64,000 bases of DNA from Topomyia yanbarensis. Lineage: Eukaryota; Arthropoda; Insecta; Diptera; Culicidae. Each line of letters starts with the position of its first letter. Position 1 is the stretch's first letter. Location of the stretch: positions 66,443,771 to 66,507,770 of the forward strand of contig NC_080672.1 of assembly GCF_030247195.1 (NCBI RefSeq), given 5' to 3'. Shown piece by piece: positions 12,911 to 24,100 of the stretch. The notes below the pieces were generated by a model, which was not told the DNA's origin, ran no database searches, and worked only from the letters and a program-made list of their open reading frames with translations. A program made the translations under genes and the position numbers.

Positions 12911-13846
12911 GGGGAGACCGGGGCTAGTTGGCGGTGTTTTCAGTTTTCAATTTTTACCACTTTGATGTAGCTAGATCTTGCAATAAGAACACGCAGCATG
13001 AAAGAGAAGACTGTTCGCAACATCTCTGATTTTTTTAAAAGTGTTTGATTCATTGTCTAAATTTTTAGAGACAAAAATATGTGACGCGGAAAACCCGCCA
13101 ACTTACCCAGGGGTGATGATATGTGATATGTACGCCAATAACTAAGCAATCAAATGGAGATACAATTACTTCAAGGGTCCTTTTGGAACGTGTTGAATGT
13201 CTTTTCGAGAAAACTGTATATTAATTGACATTTGCTGTTATATTTCAGTCTCAATACCCCAGCATTTTGGCTTTGACGCGTACTCCCTATTTAAAATAAA
13301 ATTTTCGAAATTCTTCATGCAATTGGTCGGAATAAATGTCTCCTATATTGGCGAGGTGCACAAGAAAAATATTTTCCTACTTTGGAGTGAATTCCAGAAA
13401 TAAAAATTTTTGATGACTTTTTTGCACTGTAAATAGTACCGCCAACTTGCCCCGCGTGCAGCACCGCCAACTTACCCCAGCCGCATATTTTATTAAAAAC
13501 TATTCACAAAATAACTTTTGTTTGTGTATAGATGTAATATCTATATGGATAATGAAAGCTCTTTTCACGCGCTATCGAAAAATATAATCATTCGGGAAAT
13601 AAGATTGAAAATCACCCTAAATAACGCAAAGTAATCAAAATTTAGAAAATTTACTTGGTTTGCTTGAAAATACAATATCACCCACAACTTCCACCAAACA
13701 AATCGTTTTGCAACAAAAACACATTGGATAACGGGTTTCACATAACTTGAGGTACACAAGAAGATGCAGCGCTATATGTCTAATAGAAACAGAGTAAAAG
13801 AGATTCCGCCAACTTACCCCAACCGCCAACTAGCCCCGGGCTCCCC
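12911..13846. mobile_element. TA-flanked MITE with 'ggggctagttggcgg' ends
   Basis: A 936-bp element starting GGGGAGACCGGGGCTAGTTG and ending with the near-exact complement (CAACTAGCCCCGGGCTCCCC). TA lies on both sides (12909-12910 and 13847-13848). The phrase CGCCAACTT(A/G)CCCC recurs inside, at about 13098, 13440, 13470 and 13807. No transposase remains. The TA target suggests mobilisation by a Tc1/mariner-type enzyme. Confidence 0.8.
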
Positions 13847-16800
13847 TATGAACCATGCCCCACTCCATTCGTCATCATCTGTAGCCCTCTGAAACATTCT
13901 TATCTCTTCCTATCCCTTCGACACCTACCTGTTTTATCTCAGTTACTGCATATTTCTGTATTTTTACTGTTTGTATTGGAGTTTGGCGTTCAAAAAAGCA
14001 TCGGAGTGAATGCACTTTTTGAGCGATTTTTTAATAATTTAATACTTGTTCAAAAGTCAATTTAATAATCTTCACAACGCCGTATAGATGGTCAAAATCA
14101 GTAAGAAACTTTCGGAGTTATAGCAATATTAAGGAAAAAGGGAATTTTGACGTATTTTAAAGACTTGTTTAATAAAAAATGAAATATTACATATTAAAAT
14201 AGACAAAACACGAATATTTTTGAACAGGCTACTTTACAAATGATTTTAGAATAAAACATAGTAATTTAATCATAAATTCAGTAAAAATCAGGCATATCAG
14301 AGCGATTTTAGTTCTGGGGTATGTATGTGCCCCACAAAACCGTTTACGTACAGAAAAAGTCACGAAACCGTTGTAGGGTTAATACAACATTGTTGAACAT
14401 AACAAAATGGCGAAGAATCAATTAATTCCATGCAGGTACAACAAAAGACAAGAACGTTTCAAATCTTACACAGGGGCCCATGTATTGAAAGATAAATGGC
14501 TAGTCACGACAAATATATGTTCCAAATTTGTGAATATCCTAATTTAGTAGGCCTAAAATACACCAAGAGACTGCTCACTGTTTGTATGTATGTATGTATG
14601 TATGTACAATATCTGCCTATTATCAGTAAGTGGGGTGGATTTTGACGCCAATGTTTCCTTTAATCTTTCGACAGTCGCACTACGATTTGACGATTTTCAG
14701 AAGGTTAAAGATGCATGGTCCATCAATCTTAGGGTGGTGGTATTGCTCCACATTTCCTCACGGCTATTTTTTCAAACCCTATAAGCAAAATGCAGATCAT
14801 TCGCCACAGCACAGTAACAATGACGGATGAGTAGCATAACAAATCGAGTTATGGCGCAGATGGGTGGTACCTACATGCAAAGCGTGAAAGCAGCGACCCA
14901 AAACAAAACTGGATAATATTGCGATAGAAGAAAAAAAAATGATTATATGCGGTTTTATCGCTTTGCTTCAGCTCCTTTCTGTTCAGCGGCTACCTTGCTA
15001 TTATTATTGTTGGACAGGCTACATTGATCAGTGTTGTCTATGAATCCGGTGAAACGGGTTGAATCTAGTTTAAAATACCTAGTTAAACGCTTTACAAATC
15101 ACCCACAAATTAACTTTACCGCAATGCGATATTTTCAGTTATTGTTACTCAAAATACAGTTCTTGCTTTAGAATTTGGAATGCATTTGGTTCAAAGTAAA
15201 AGGTGAACTGTAACTTCCTCGAACTGTGGGTCGTATCAATGTTTGAAATCTTTTGTAATTTCCTGCGGAGAATTTTTTAGTAATTTTTGGGACACATTTT
15301 AACGACATTCAATTAGCTAGCCTTTCACCCACTTCTCATGGCAAAAAAGGTAGCGGGTGAGCTTGGGGTTTATATGTCCCTATTAACAACTCTCATCACC
15401 GTCCCTTTACCATCACACGGCGTCGCCATCACCCCCCTCCCTTCATGAACACTCCCCGCTAATTAAAGGGAGTTACGATAAAAAATTGGTCAACTTCAAA
15501 ACACCCCTCATTTCAAAGATAAAGGCATAATTGAATCACTAGGTGGAATAAAACAAATTTTTACAGCTTTCTCTCGTGTTATGGTTCACATTCATGTCGT
15601 CATTGGCACTGATTTCTTGCTGTTCTCGTTTCTTATTTGTTTTCTGTTCTTAGCCCTTAAATGCGCAATGTTGTTTTAAAACAACATAATGCGAAACGCG
15701 TCTCAAATTTAGAGTAGTAACATAATAGATAGATTTATAATAGTAACTTAATAACAGGTTTGTTTATTTGGCTATTTGCTCGCACGAGGTACACAAGGAG
15801 CGAAAAAACGATGAAAAAAGAGCAGCACAAAAACACTGCGAAGTGCAGATCACCCGCAAAAAGAGAATCTTAAAAACGAAAAAGAGAAAGAGGCGTGCAC
15901 CAAGAGATACGCAATTTCGCAAAAAGAGTCACCTTAAAGAGCCACTCTTTTGTGCTTCTTCTCACTGGCAAACAAGGAGGAAGGCGAATAAAACTACAAA
16001 TCAGATAAAGTTTGATCGGAAGATCGTTTTTAATAAGTTTTTTGGTTGCCTTCTCTGCTTCCGTGCGTGCGGGAACAACTACACTCACTACAGACCCTCT
16101 TTATTTCGACTCTTTTATGTGTACACACATGAGAGCAACACACATCGGAGTGAAGAGAGTAAAAGAGAAGAGCGGTGGTTCGCATGAAAAGTGCAAAGAG
16201 CGTTTTTCTTCTTCTCTTTTATTGCTCTGAGGTGCATTCCAACCCCGCTTAATAGATAGTAGTAGATAAAATTACTTAACAGCCTCCGCACAAGCTTCGA
16301 TTTCATTAATTGTCATTAGCTTAAGCAGAGCCTCTTTTCTTACGGGACATCACGCAGGGCTAGAGGTTTGCTCAGAAAGACAAATCGTGTTTTCGTTTTT
16401 TGGAGTTAGGATCATTCCAGCGCTAGCTTAGTCCTGTCACTAAGTTAGTGTCGGATTCTGAAGAGACGATGTCGAAACGCAAATTCCACAATTAACTCCG
16501 CACAAACTTTTCCGTGGTATAACGGTTGCTTACATCATTTGGACTTCGAGATCTGCCCTGAGTGTGTAACCAATGTTTTCTGACTAAATGTTATACCCTG
16601 GACTTATTACTGCACGAACACCTTTGCGAAGACCTGTAAAGTTCCTCCAAGTACACTAAAGCTTATTTTTACACAGAGGATAGGCACCGTGTAAAAAGCG
16701 TGTTAGTTGCGGAATCGATATAAAAACGTGTTAATAGTGAAAACTGTGCGAAAATCCTGTTTAAATCTACCTATTGGTCCAATTGTACCTTACATATTAA

Positions 16801-17070
16801 TTTATCCAAACTATGATTCAATGGCTGGTTATGTTCTATATAATTTTGGAAATGTCCATTACATTCTTATTGTACTTGGTACGTATATACAAACGGGCGA
16901 CTGCCACGAACTTAATGAGAAACATGTCGACGCTGACATACTTGAAATAAAAAATTATAAATATAATTAGCTTAATTAGCATTAGTTCAATGTTGTCTGC
17001 ATGTGTATTGTGGAATGCAGGATAATGGGATTCTAATCGAATCGTCGCATAACCTTCATTTATATGAGAA

Positions 17071-18060
17071 ATGTACATTAGACAACAAGTTTCAGGGCGA
17101 CATTACCGGAAACTCACTTTCTTCTTGTATCTAAACCGTGCACTCGAAATTAAACATCAGACTCGCAATCCGCCTGAACATTGCAGAAACCACATGAGTA
17201 TGCAAATGGTCACAAGATTATACAATCGAAGTTATACGGCCGGAAGTTTAGCTTCGGTCCTAGCAGCCTAGACTAATGCCTTCAGTTGAACCAATCAAAA
17301 AAATGACGCGCATATTCACTAGACAACACGTTCCATAGTGACATGACCAGTAACTCCAGTGATATGGGTAAACTGACTTATTTCTAGCATCTGTACCATA
17401 CACTAAAAATTAAGCATCAGATTCAAGGTCCGCGCGCGATCATTCAAGAATACACGTGAATATGCAAATGGCCACATGATTATCAAATCGAGTTCATACA
17501 CGCGAAGTCACATACACGCGACAAACACGTTAACACACAAATGCTTGAGCACTTCGCGACCATCCACGCAACCTACACCCGCGATCTCGCAAACATGATA
17601 ACATCCCCGTGATAAGGTGAACGTTTCAACGCTCGCGGTTTTAAGTGCAAAACTAAAAAATCCCGCGCTCGCACGATCATGAATCGATGACTTCCGGTAG
17701 TCTCTATCCTTGGTACCAGCAGTCCAAGTCCTTGCCTTCAATTGGACCAATCAAAAAAAGAAATCTCATATCCACTAGACAACACGTTCAATGGCGACAT
17801 GACCGGGAACTCTAGTGATATGGGGTAACTCACTCTCTCTCTCTATCTCTCTCTCTCTTTCTGTCAGAATGTGAATTGTACACCGAAAACTAAATATCAA
17901 AATGACGATCCGCGTGACCTTCCAAAAACGCACGCGAATATGTGAATGGCCACAGGGTTACAAAATACACTTTTGTACATGCGAAGTTACATGCACGCGA
18001 GCACACGCGACAAACACGTTAACATACCAACGCTTAAGCCATTCGCGATCAAAAACGCAC
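17071..18060. repeat. Tandem diverged repeat units with CT microsatellite
   Basis: The phrase CTAGACAACACGTTC...GACATGACC...AACTC recurs at about 17078, 17317 and 17775. It is followed each time by (A/G)A(A/T)TATG(C/T)(A/G)AATGG(C/T)CACA and by CACGCGA-rich sequence. Units 2 and 3 are also preceded by the same CCAATCAAAAAAA phrase, giving a period near 455 bp. A (CT)n tract lies at 17830-17860. No coding role is evident. Confidence 0.55.
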
Positions 18061-18119
18061 AACAACGCCCGCGATCACCCAAACTTAATAACACCCCGGT
18101 ATATCCCTCTCGGGAGTCG

Positions 18120-18272
18120 CGCTAGTGCACTGAATGCACGAAATATGCAAAAAATTGCTATATCTGGGGACTACAGAAGAATATTTTAAGAGCTTCGGTC
18201 CCGATTTTATCAATGTCCCCATTTTATCAGCCTAAAATTCACCAAGGGGCTAATAAAAACGGGTCTTCAGTG
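18120..18272. mobile_element. Partial copy of the TA-MITE found at 27672
   Basis: The reverse complement of this stretch matches the start of the element at 27672: GAAGACCCG(T)TTTT...GGCTGATAAAA...GATAAAATCGGGAC, then the CCGAAGCTCTTAAAATATTCTT phrase (in parts). The outer end CGGGTCTTCAGTG meets TA at 18273. The inner part is truncated. Confidence 0.55.
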
Positions 18273-18620
18273 TATAACCTCAAACTCTACCAGCAGTCGA
18301 AAATCTTCCAAAACAAGTTCCTATAAATAATAAAGTTGCAACCAGAGATGGGTGCAAGGTCAACATCAAGAAAAAGCTTTTAACCCTTAAAGTGTTCCTC
18401 TTGGACACAGTTCCACTAAAATAAATTGATATAACGCGTATCGAAGAATGACACAGTTCATCCGCTATCAGCGCATAGTTCTTGTACCAATAATGTGCAC
18501 TAACCATTCCAGAAAATATAGAAGCTTTGACAAAGAGAATGTGTAGTTCACTTAATATCTTGTAATTTTCTAAATATCGGAGCTTTTCATTGCTCGGGAC
18601 CTAGATCTAGAAGTATCTAG

Positions 18621-20304
18621 TAGAGATGGTCGGGTTCGGGTTTTTAGACCCGAAACCCGGACCCGACCCGAACCCGACGGGTTTCGGGTAAGGTTCGGGT
18701 TCTATAAATTGAAGCTTTTCGGGTTCGGGTCGGGTTCCGGGTTTTCAAAATTGAAATTCTCGGGCTCGGGTCGGGTTCGGGTTTTTCAAATTAGAAAATT
18801 TCGGGGTCGGGTCGGGTTCGGGTTTTTAACAAAACAACCCAACCATTTCTTGACGCTGTCTATACACAAAACCCAGCCTCTTTTTATACTTCGTGATACG
18901 AATGGAAGACACATATAACCGTATCAAATGGTAGCACCTTTCAATCGCTAGAATTTGTCGTATTTTCTGGTGCCCAAATATATTATTTTTTCATTCTTGT
19001 TTAAAATTCTGTCTCTTCAGATTCGCAAACTGACTGAATTATTTTATGTTTTAAAAGAACATTCATGAGAGAGCATTCAACAATACGTGTTTCACATCTA
19101 AAATTTCTTTGCGATTTATTTTTCATGATAATTAGTAATAAATCAAGACAACAGGAATTTATCGGAAAATATTGGTTCAACTTTCTGTTTTAAAATATTA
19201 ATTTCGACAAGAACCTTAAAACCGATACGATTTTACACAAGTTTTTCGCTTACTATGTGACGATGTTTTTCTTTTTAAACAAGATATAATAATGTTTTCG
19301 GAATTATGTAAACATGACAAACATTAACGTAAACGGTTTTGTGGGGTACATTTGTACCCCAAAGAAACTTTAAGCGGGTACTGTTAAGTTGGTCAAATGA
19401 AACAAATAGGTTGTACCTGCTTTAGTGTAAGTTTAGTAACAATCAAATTGATTTATGATAAAGATTGCTTGCAGTTAAAATAAACTGTAACCATTGACTA
19501 AAAAGGGCGTTGTAGCCCGGGGACGATTTCGCAATTCCCATATATTGAAATCACAAATTTGGTGGTACTGCTGTGGCCAATTACCATAGCTAATTTAATA
19601 CATGTGATAAATCATACAAAACTGCCTTGCAGGAATGGTTTTTGATACAAACTTAGAACTTTTGGTTAAGTACGACGGGCAAGGTTGTTTGAAACTGTTA
19701 CCATTAAGTTGTTTGTTTCCCCATGAGTTAGCGACCGATTTATTCTACTTTCCGGTTAAGATATCGACGATTTGTAAGTTTCTCATAACATTACAGATTC
19801 GACGTTCAATAATAGCAATTTTTTTCTTTTTGAAATAATAGCAAATAAAAATTGGGATTGTATTGGCCAGTGATTCGTTTTGCCATAGGCAGATTTAACT
19901 CAACACGTATGGTGCTACTTCAGCTTCGAGTGATTCTACTATTCTAAGATTACCCTAGGGTGTCTAAAATTAAAAATCTTCGAGATCTTTGGTGGATTCT
20001 CCATATTAGCAAGTTAGGTTCGGATCGGGTTTCTCAAATTAAAAATTTTCGGGTCGGGTCGGGTTCGGGTTTTCAAATTTTCAAATTCTCGGGGTCGGGT
20101 CGGGTTTGGGTTTTACAAAATTTTCATTCTCGGGTACGGGTCGGGTCCGGGTTTTCTAATTTTGAAAATTTCGGGCTGGGGTCGGGTGCGGGTTTTTCAA
20201 ATTTTATAATTTCGGGCTCGGGTCGGGTTCGGGTTTTTCAATTTTCAAGCTCTCGGGTTCGGGTCGGGTTCGGGTTCAAAAAAATTGAAACCCGACCATC
20301 TCTA
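18621..20304. mobile_element. Non-autonomous DNA element with G-quadruplex-type repeats
   Basis: The ends are inverted (TAGAGATGGTCGGGTT at the left, AACCCGACCATCTCTA at the right). They are flanked by GTATCTA(G/A), an 8-bp duplication with one mismatch (18613-18620 and 20305-20312), which fits hAT-type insertion. Just inside both ends lie tandem units of about 45 bp. Each unit contains a GGGT(T)CGGGTCGGGTTCGGG run plus an AT-rich TTTTCAAATTN spacer, in the same orientation at both ends (18640-18830 and 20015-20275). The centre holds AT-rich sequence and one GGGGTACATTTGTACCCC motif. There is no transposase. Confidence 0.65.
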
Positions 20305-21199
20305 GTATCTAAAGCTTTAAAATCATGTTTTTGACACGCTTGTTTATACATGTCAAATGTAGTTATAAAAATCATCTTGACTATAAATATCTTGGTTATA
20401 GGTCCGTTACCCGAAACGTACAAAGTACTTTAATACTCGCAGCAAACCTATACAAAAAATGTCGTTTTATGCCGTTTTGCAGTTAGATTCGAAAGGGCGT
20501 TTATTCGAGTAGTCAATCGTCAAGTACAGATGTTATCAATAGAAAACAGAATTCTCCTTTATCAATAGAAACAAAGTTTTATCCTTGCCCAACGGATGTG
20601 TTCGGTAATAGACGATTCGGCTGGAATTTTCTCTCGCAGTGAACTATTAAAATGTTGCTTAGCCATAAAACGTAACAATTTCCACCCAAGTGAACCACCC
20701 TTTTTAAACAATTGAAAAATGTGCTCCAAACCTTAACCATTCAAGGCTAAAATTTGAAACCATAACACAAATTCGTGTTCAATTTAATGATGTACACCAA
20801 GCCACTCCACTCTTGGCGCCAGCCATGCAGAGAAACTGTCGGAGGCGTTAATATTGCAACGTCAAGGAGCATCATTTCGGTTAGTGGGCGATCGAGCGCT
20901 CTCGGAAGTTGCTCCAACCGAGTGTTCATCAACCGAATACATATGACGTTAAGTGAAAAGAAAGAAATGCACACGAAACGTGTTTATTTTACCCACTGCC
21001 CGAGTGCTGTCGAATGATCTAACCACCATATGTCGATCCGTTCAGGTCTATAAACGATATGCATTGTGAGCACCAACTTCTACGTTACCACCTAACTTGG
21101 TCGATACCTAAATGCGGAGTTTCTCTTGGAAAATTTTACTTGTTTAAATTTGCTTGTAAATTTACACAAAAGTAATTTGCATTCTCTCTTTGCTTGCAG

Positions 21200-24100
21200 A
21201 ACAATCGTGGCCATCCGCATGACGACGTTCTCGGCGTGGTGACTCATCTAGAACATATGGCTACTTTACTGTTAGTGGAACTACATCACTGTAATAAGGT
21301 GAGCCTACCAGGAGCACCAGTTCCATCAGCACCTTGCCTAGAACACCTACTGAGCGAGAATCTACTCGATAAATTGTACGAATGGGGTATCAAAACAGGA
21401 AGGTTTGTATTGTTTTTTTTAATTATGATATGTGCCATAGCTAAAATTAATGACATCAATTGATTCGTTCCCCAGATACGCTAATGCAGTGCGCCTTGAA
21501 CAACTTAAGTTCTACGAGCCATTAGTCAGTCACAGTCGCCACCAGCTACTGGTTCACGAACCATTTTTGAGGCCGTTACTCAAATTACTGGCATCAAGTC
21601 AAAACGAAATCTACCCTCCGGATGTTGCGAAGCGGTTGGTTATCTTACTCAATCAACTCTGCGTAGTTCTTATGCAAAATGTGCACCTGTTGGATCTGTT
21701 CTTCTTTTCGAATGCCCAACAAAACGGCACCGGAGGACACACGAAGTAAGTTCAAGTTTTTTTTGAAAGAATTTCTCCAAATTCATGCCCTATCATCCAC
21801 AGCTTCATTATCTTCTCCCTGCTGATACCGTACGTACACCGGGATGGCTCCCTGGGACATCAAGCCCGCGATGCGCTGTTGCTGTGCATGGCATTGTCGC
21901 AGAAGAATTCCAACGTGGGAACCTACATTGCTACCTACTCGTCGATCTGCCCGGTTCTGGTAACCGGTCTGGGAGGACTGTATTCTCGTTTGCCAAATCA
22001 GATCGATATCAAAACTATCGACTGGTACCGGATAACAACGGACGATGTGACCGAAATGCCCGGGCTTACCCTGTTCATGAATTCGTTGGAGTTCTGCAAC
22101 GCTGTAGTGCAGGTCGCACACAGCATGATTCGTCAGCAGCTGTTGGATTTCCTGTATCAGGGCTTCCTGGTGCCGGTGCTTGGACCCGCCATTCTACAGG
22201 TGAAGATAAGTTTGTTCTGTAAACGTTGATCTGTTTTTTTCTGTTTGTCGTATTAGTGTTTGTGGGCAATTTGTGTCCTAGGTTACTCATTGCTCGTTAC
22301 ATTGTTGACTGAAACTAAATCTTATCTGCATTATGTAAGCTTCATAAAATTCCAACATCCATAACATCTTTAACACGTACGTTGATGGTCATTAGAATGT
22401 TTCCCGGTTACTTTTGGTCATTCTGGATGCTATTCTGAAGGGTTTTGGTGATCCCATTTAAACTCGTTGTTTACAGCGACGTCTGCTATCTATGGTCAAA
22501 GCATTGGCTTGAATGATGTGGTGTAATATTACGATATGATGTTTCATATTTTCCTTTTTCGAACAAAGCGAAGCAAAGATATTCATAGAAATTTGTGCGA
22601 AATCCATCAATTGTAGGCCAAGTAATTCGAGCATAAATTGACCAAAGATGCTACATGAGCGATGCTTAAAATCTGTCAACATTTAGGCGAATTTCTGTTA
22701 TTAAGAAAATTGTAAGCCTAACAAGGAGATTGACTTTCAATTAATTAACTACGTTTTACATTTGGTTTGGAAACGCATCAAAACTTCAGGTTTTCAGAAA
22801 TTTGCTTATATTCTTTATAAATAAGCTGACCAACTCTGACGAAAAAATTCGTACACCATACTCCAACGAAGCGTAATCGTTCGCACAGTATACGGATTTT
22901 TTGTCAGAGTTGGTCAGCTTGTTTATAGATCAAGTCAATTCGACCCTTTGGTCAATTTGTAATCATTTTAGAAATGTCTAAACGATTCTACCACATTCGC
23001 CCGAAAACCATCTACCCGTATGACATTTGCCTGAATGTCACATAAACCAGAATGTCATTCACCCGAATGCCACGAACACCCGAAAGACATTTGCCTGAAT
23101 GCAACATAAACCCGAATGCCATTCGCCCGAATTCCATATACCCGAATAACATCGAAATGTCAATCGAAAAAAATTAATTTATTAATGCTATGAAGAAATT
23201 AACACTAAAGCTATACCAGTCAAACAGTTAATACAATCACCTGGTTTGTATGATTTAACTAGGGTTTTCAATTGTCGCTTGTAGTGTAAAACATCCGTCC
23301 TAGGGTTTTTTCTCTTCAAGCTGCAACTGCTTCAACACACCATAGAATGTAGGATTTCCACGGCTTAACAAACCGTTCCGTTTATTGTGCCAGCCTTCCA
23401 CATTATTGGTGGAATCTTGTTCGATACATTTTCGAAAACTGGCCAAAAAGCGGGGAGAAAAAGCAGTCATCAAGAAACTTTTTGGTTAGCTTCCTTCCTA
23501 CCGAAAATACAATTTTTGCTAATGTAATCCAAAAAATCGTCGAGAACCTTCGGACAACCTTTCTTCAATTCTTCGGGTGCCTAATATAATCTTAATATAT
23601 ATTTACCTCGATTGATGATGTTTCCCAAAGATTTCTTATTATTTTGTCCGGTTTATTACGATTTGACAACTGCGCCCTATATGCATCAGTTTGCACCTGA
23701 AGAGCATTTGTGGCGTTGGCAACGGAACCTCAGCGGCGTCGGACAGTATACTTAAAAGCGATGTGGGTTAGTGTTGGTTAGTGTTCAGTTGACTTGGTTA
23801 GTGTTCAGTAGACTAATGTGGCTACGCCACATTGCTTTCTTGTGCCCTGTCCGACTTCGCTGCCGCTCTGTCGGCTTTAAACTAGCTATGATAAAAAAAT
23901 ATTATACACGAACTTTAACCCATATAGTCCAACGATTTCACATATTGTTTGGATAATACCCTGAACAGGTCGTTAGGCTCTTGAATGATAAGATGTTTAT
24001 TGGGGATGGCCCCTATGTTTGAGTAAACCGGGCAAACGAGAGGATCACAGGTTTGCTTATAGCTCCGGCGACAGGTGGATCAACGCCTCGTCCAACGGAA

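Larger units (their letters stand above)
10405..21199. other. Repeat-rich non-coding stretch upstream of the first visible FHIP exon
   Basis: No exon was recognised. It contains six copies of a palindromic GGGGTAC(A/G)TTTGTACCCC motif and its variants (10551, 11396, 12140, 12615, 14315, 19341), an ATGT microsatellite (14583-14606), a TA-flanked MITE (12911-13846), tandem units (17071-18060) and a G-rich element (18621-20304). An A/G-rich patch (15768-16230) opens a lysine/arginine-rich frame with no domain. The stretch is most simply read as intron upstream of FHIP. Confidence 0.5.

Noticed and set aside
15768..16187. Lys/Arg-rich open frame of 139 codons
   Set aside because: It starts at a TTG codon and follows an A/G-rich stretch. 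There is no domain and no coding-like third-position pattern.
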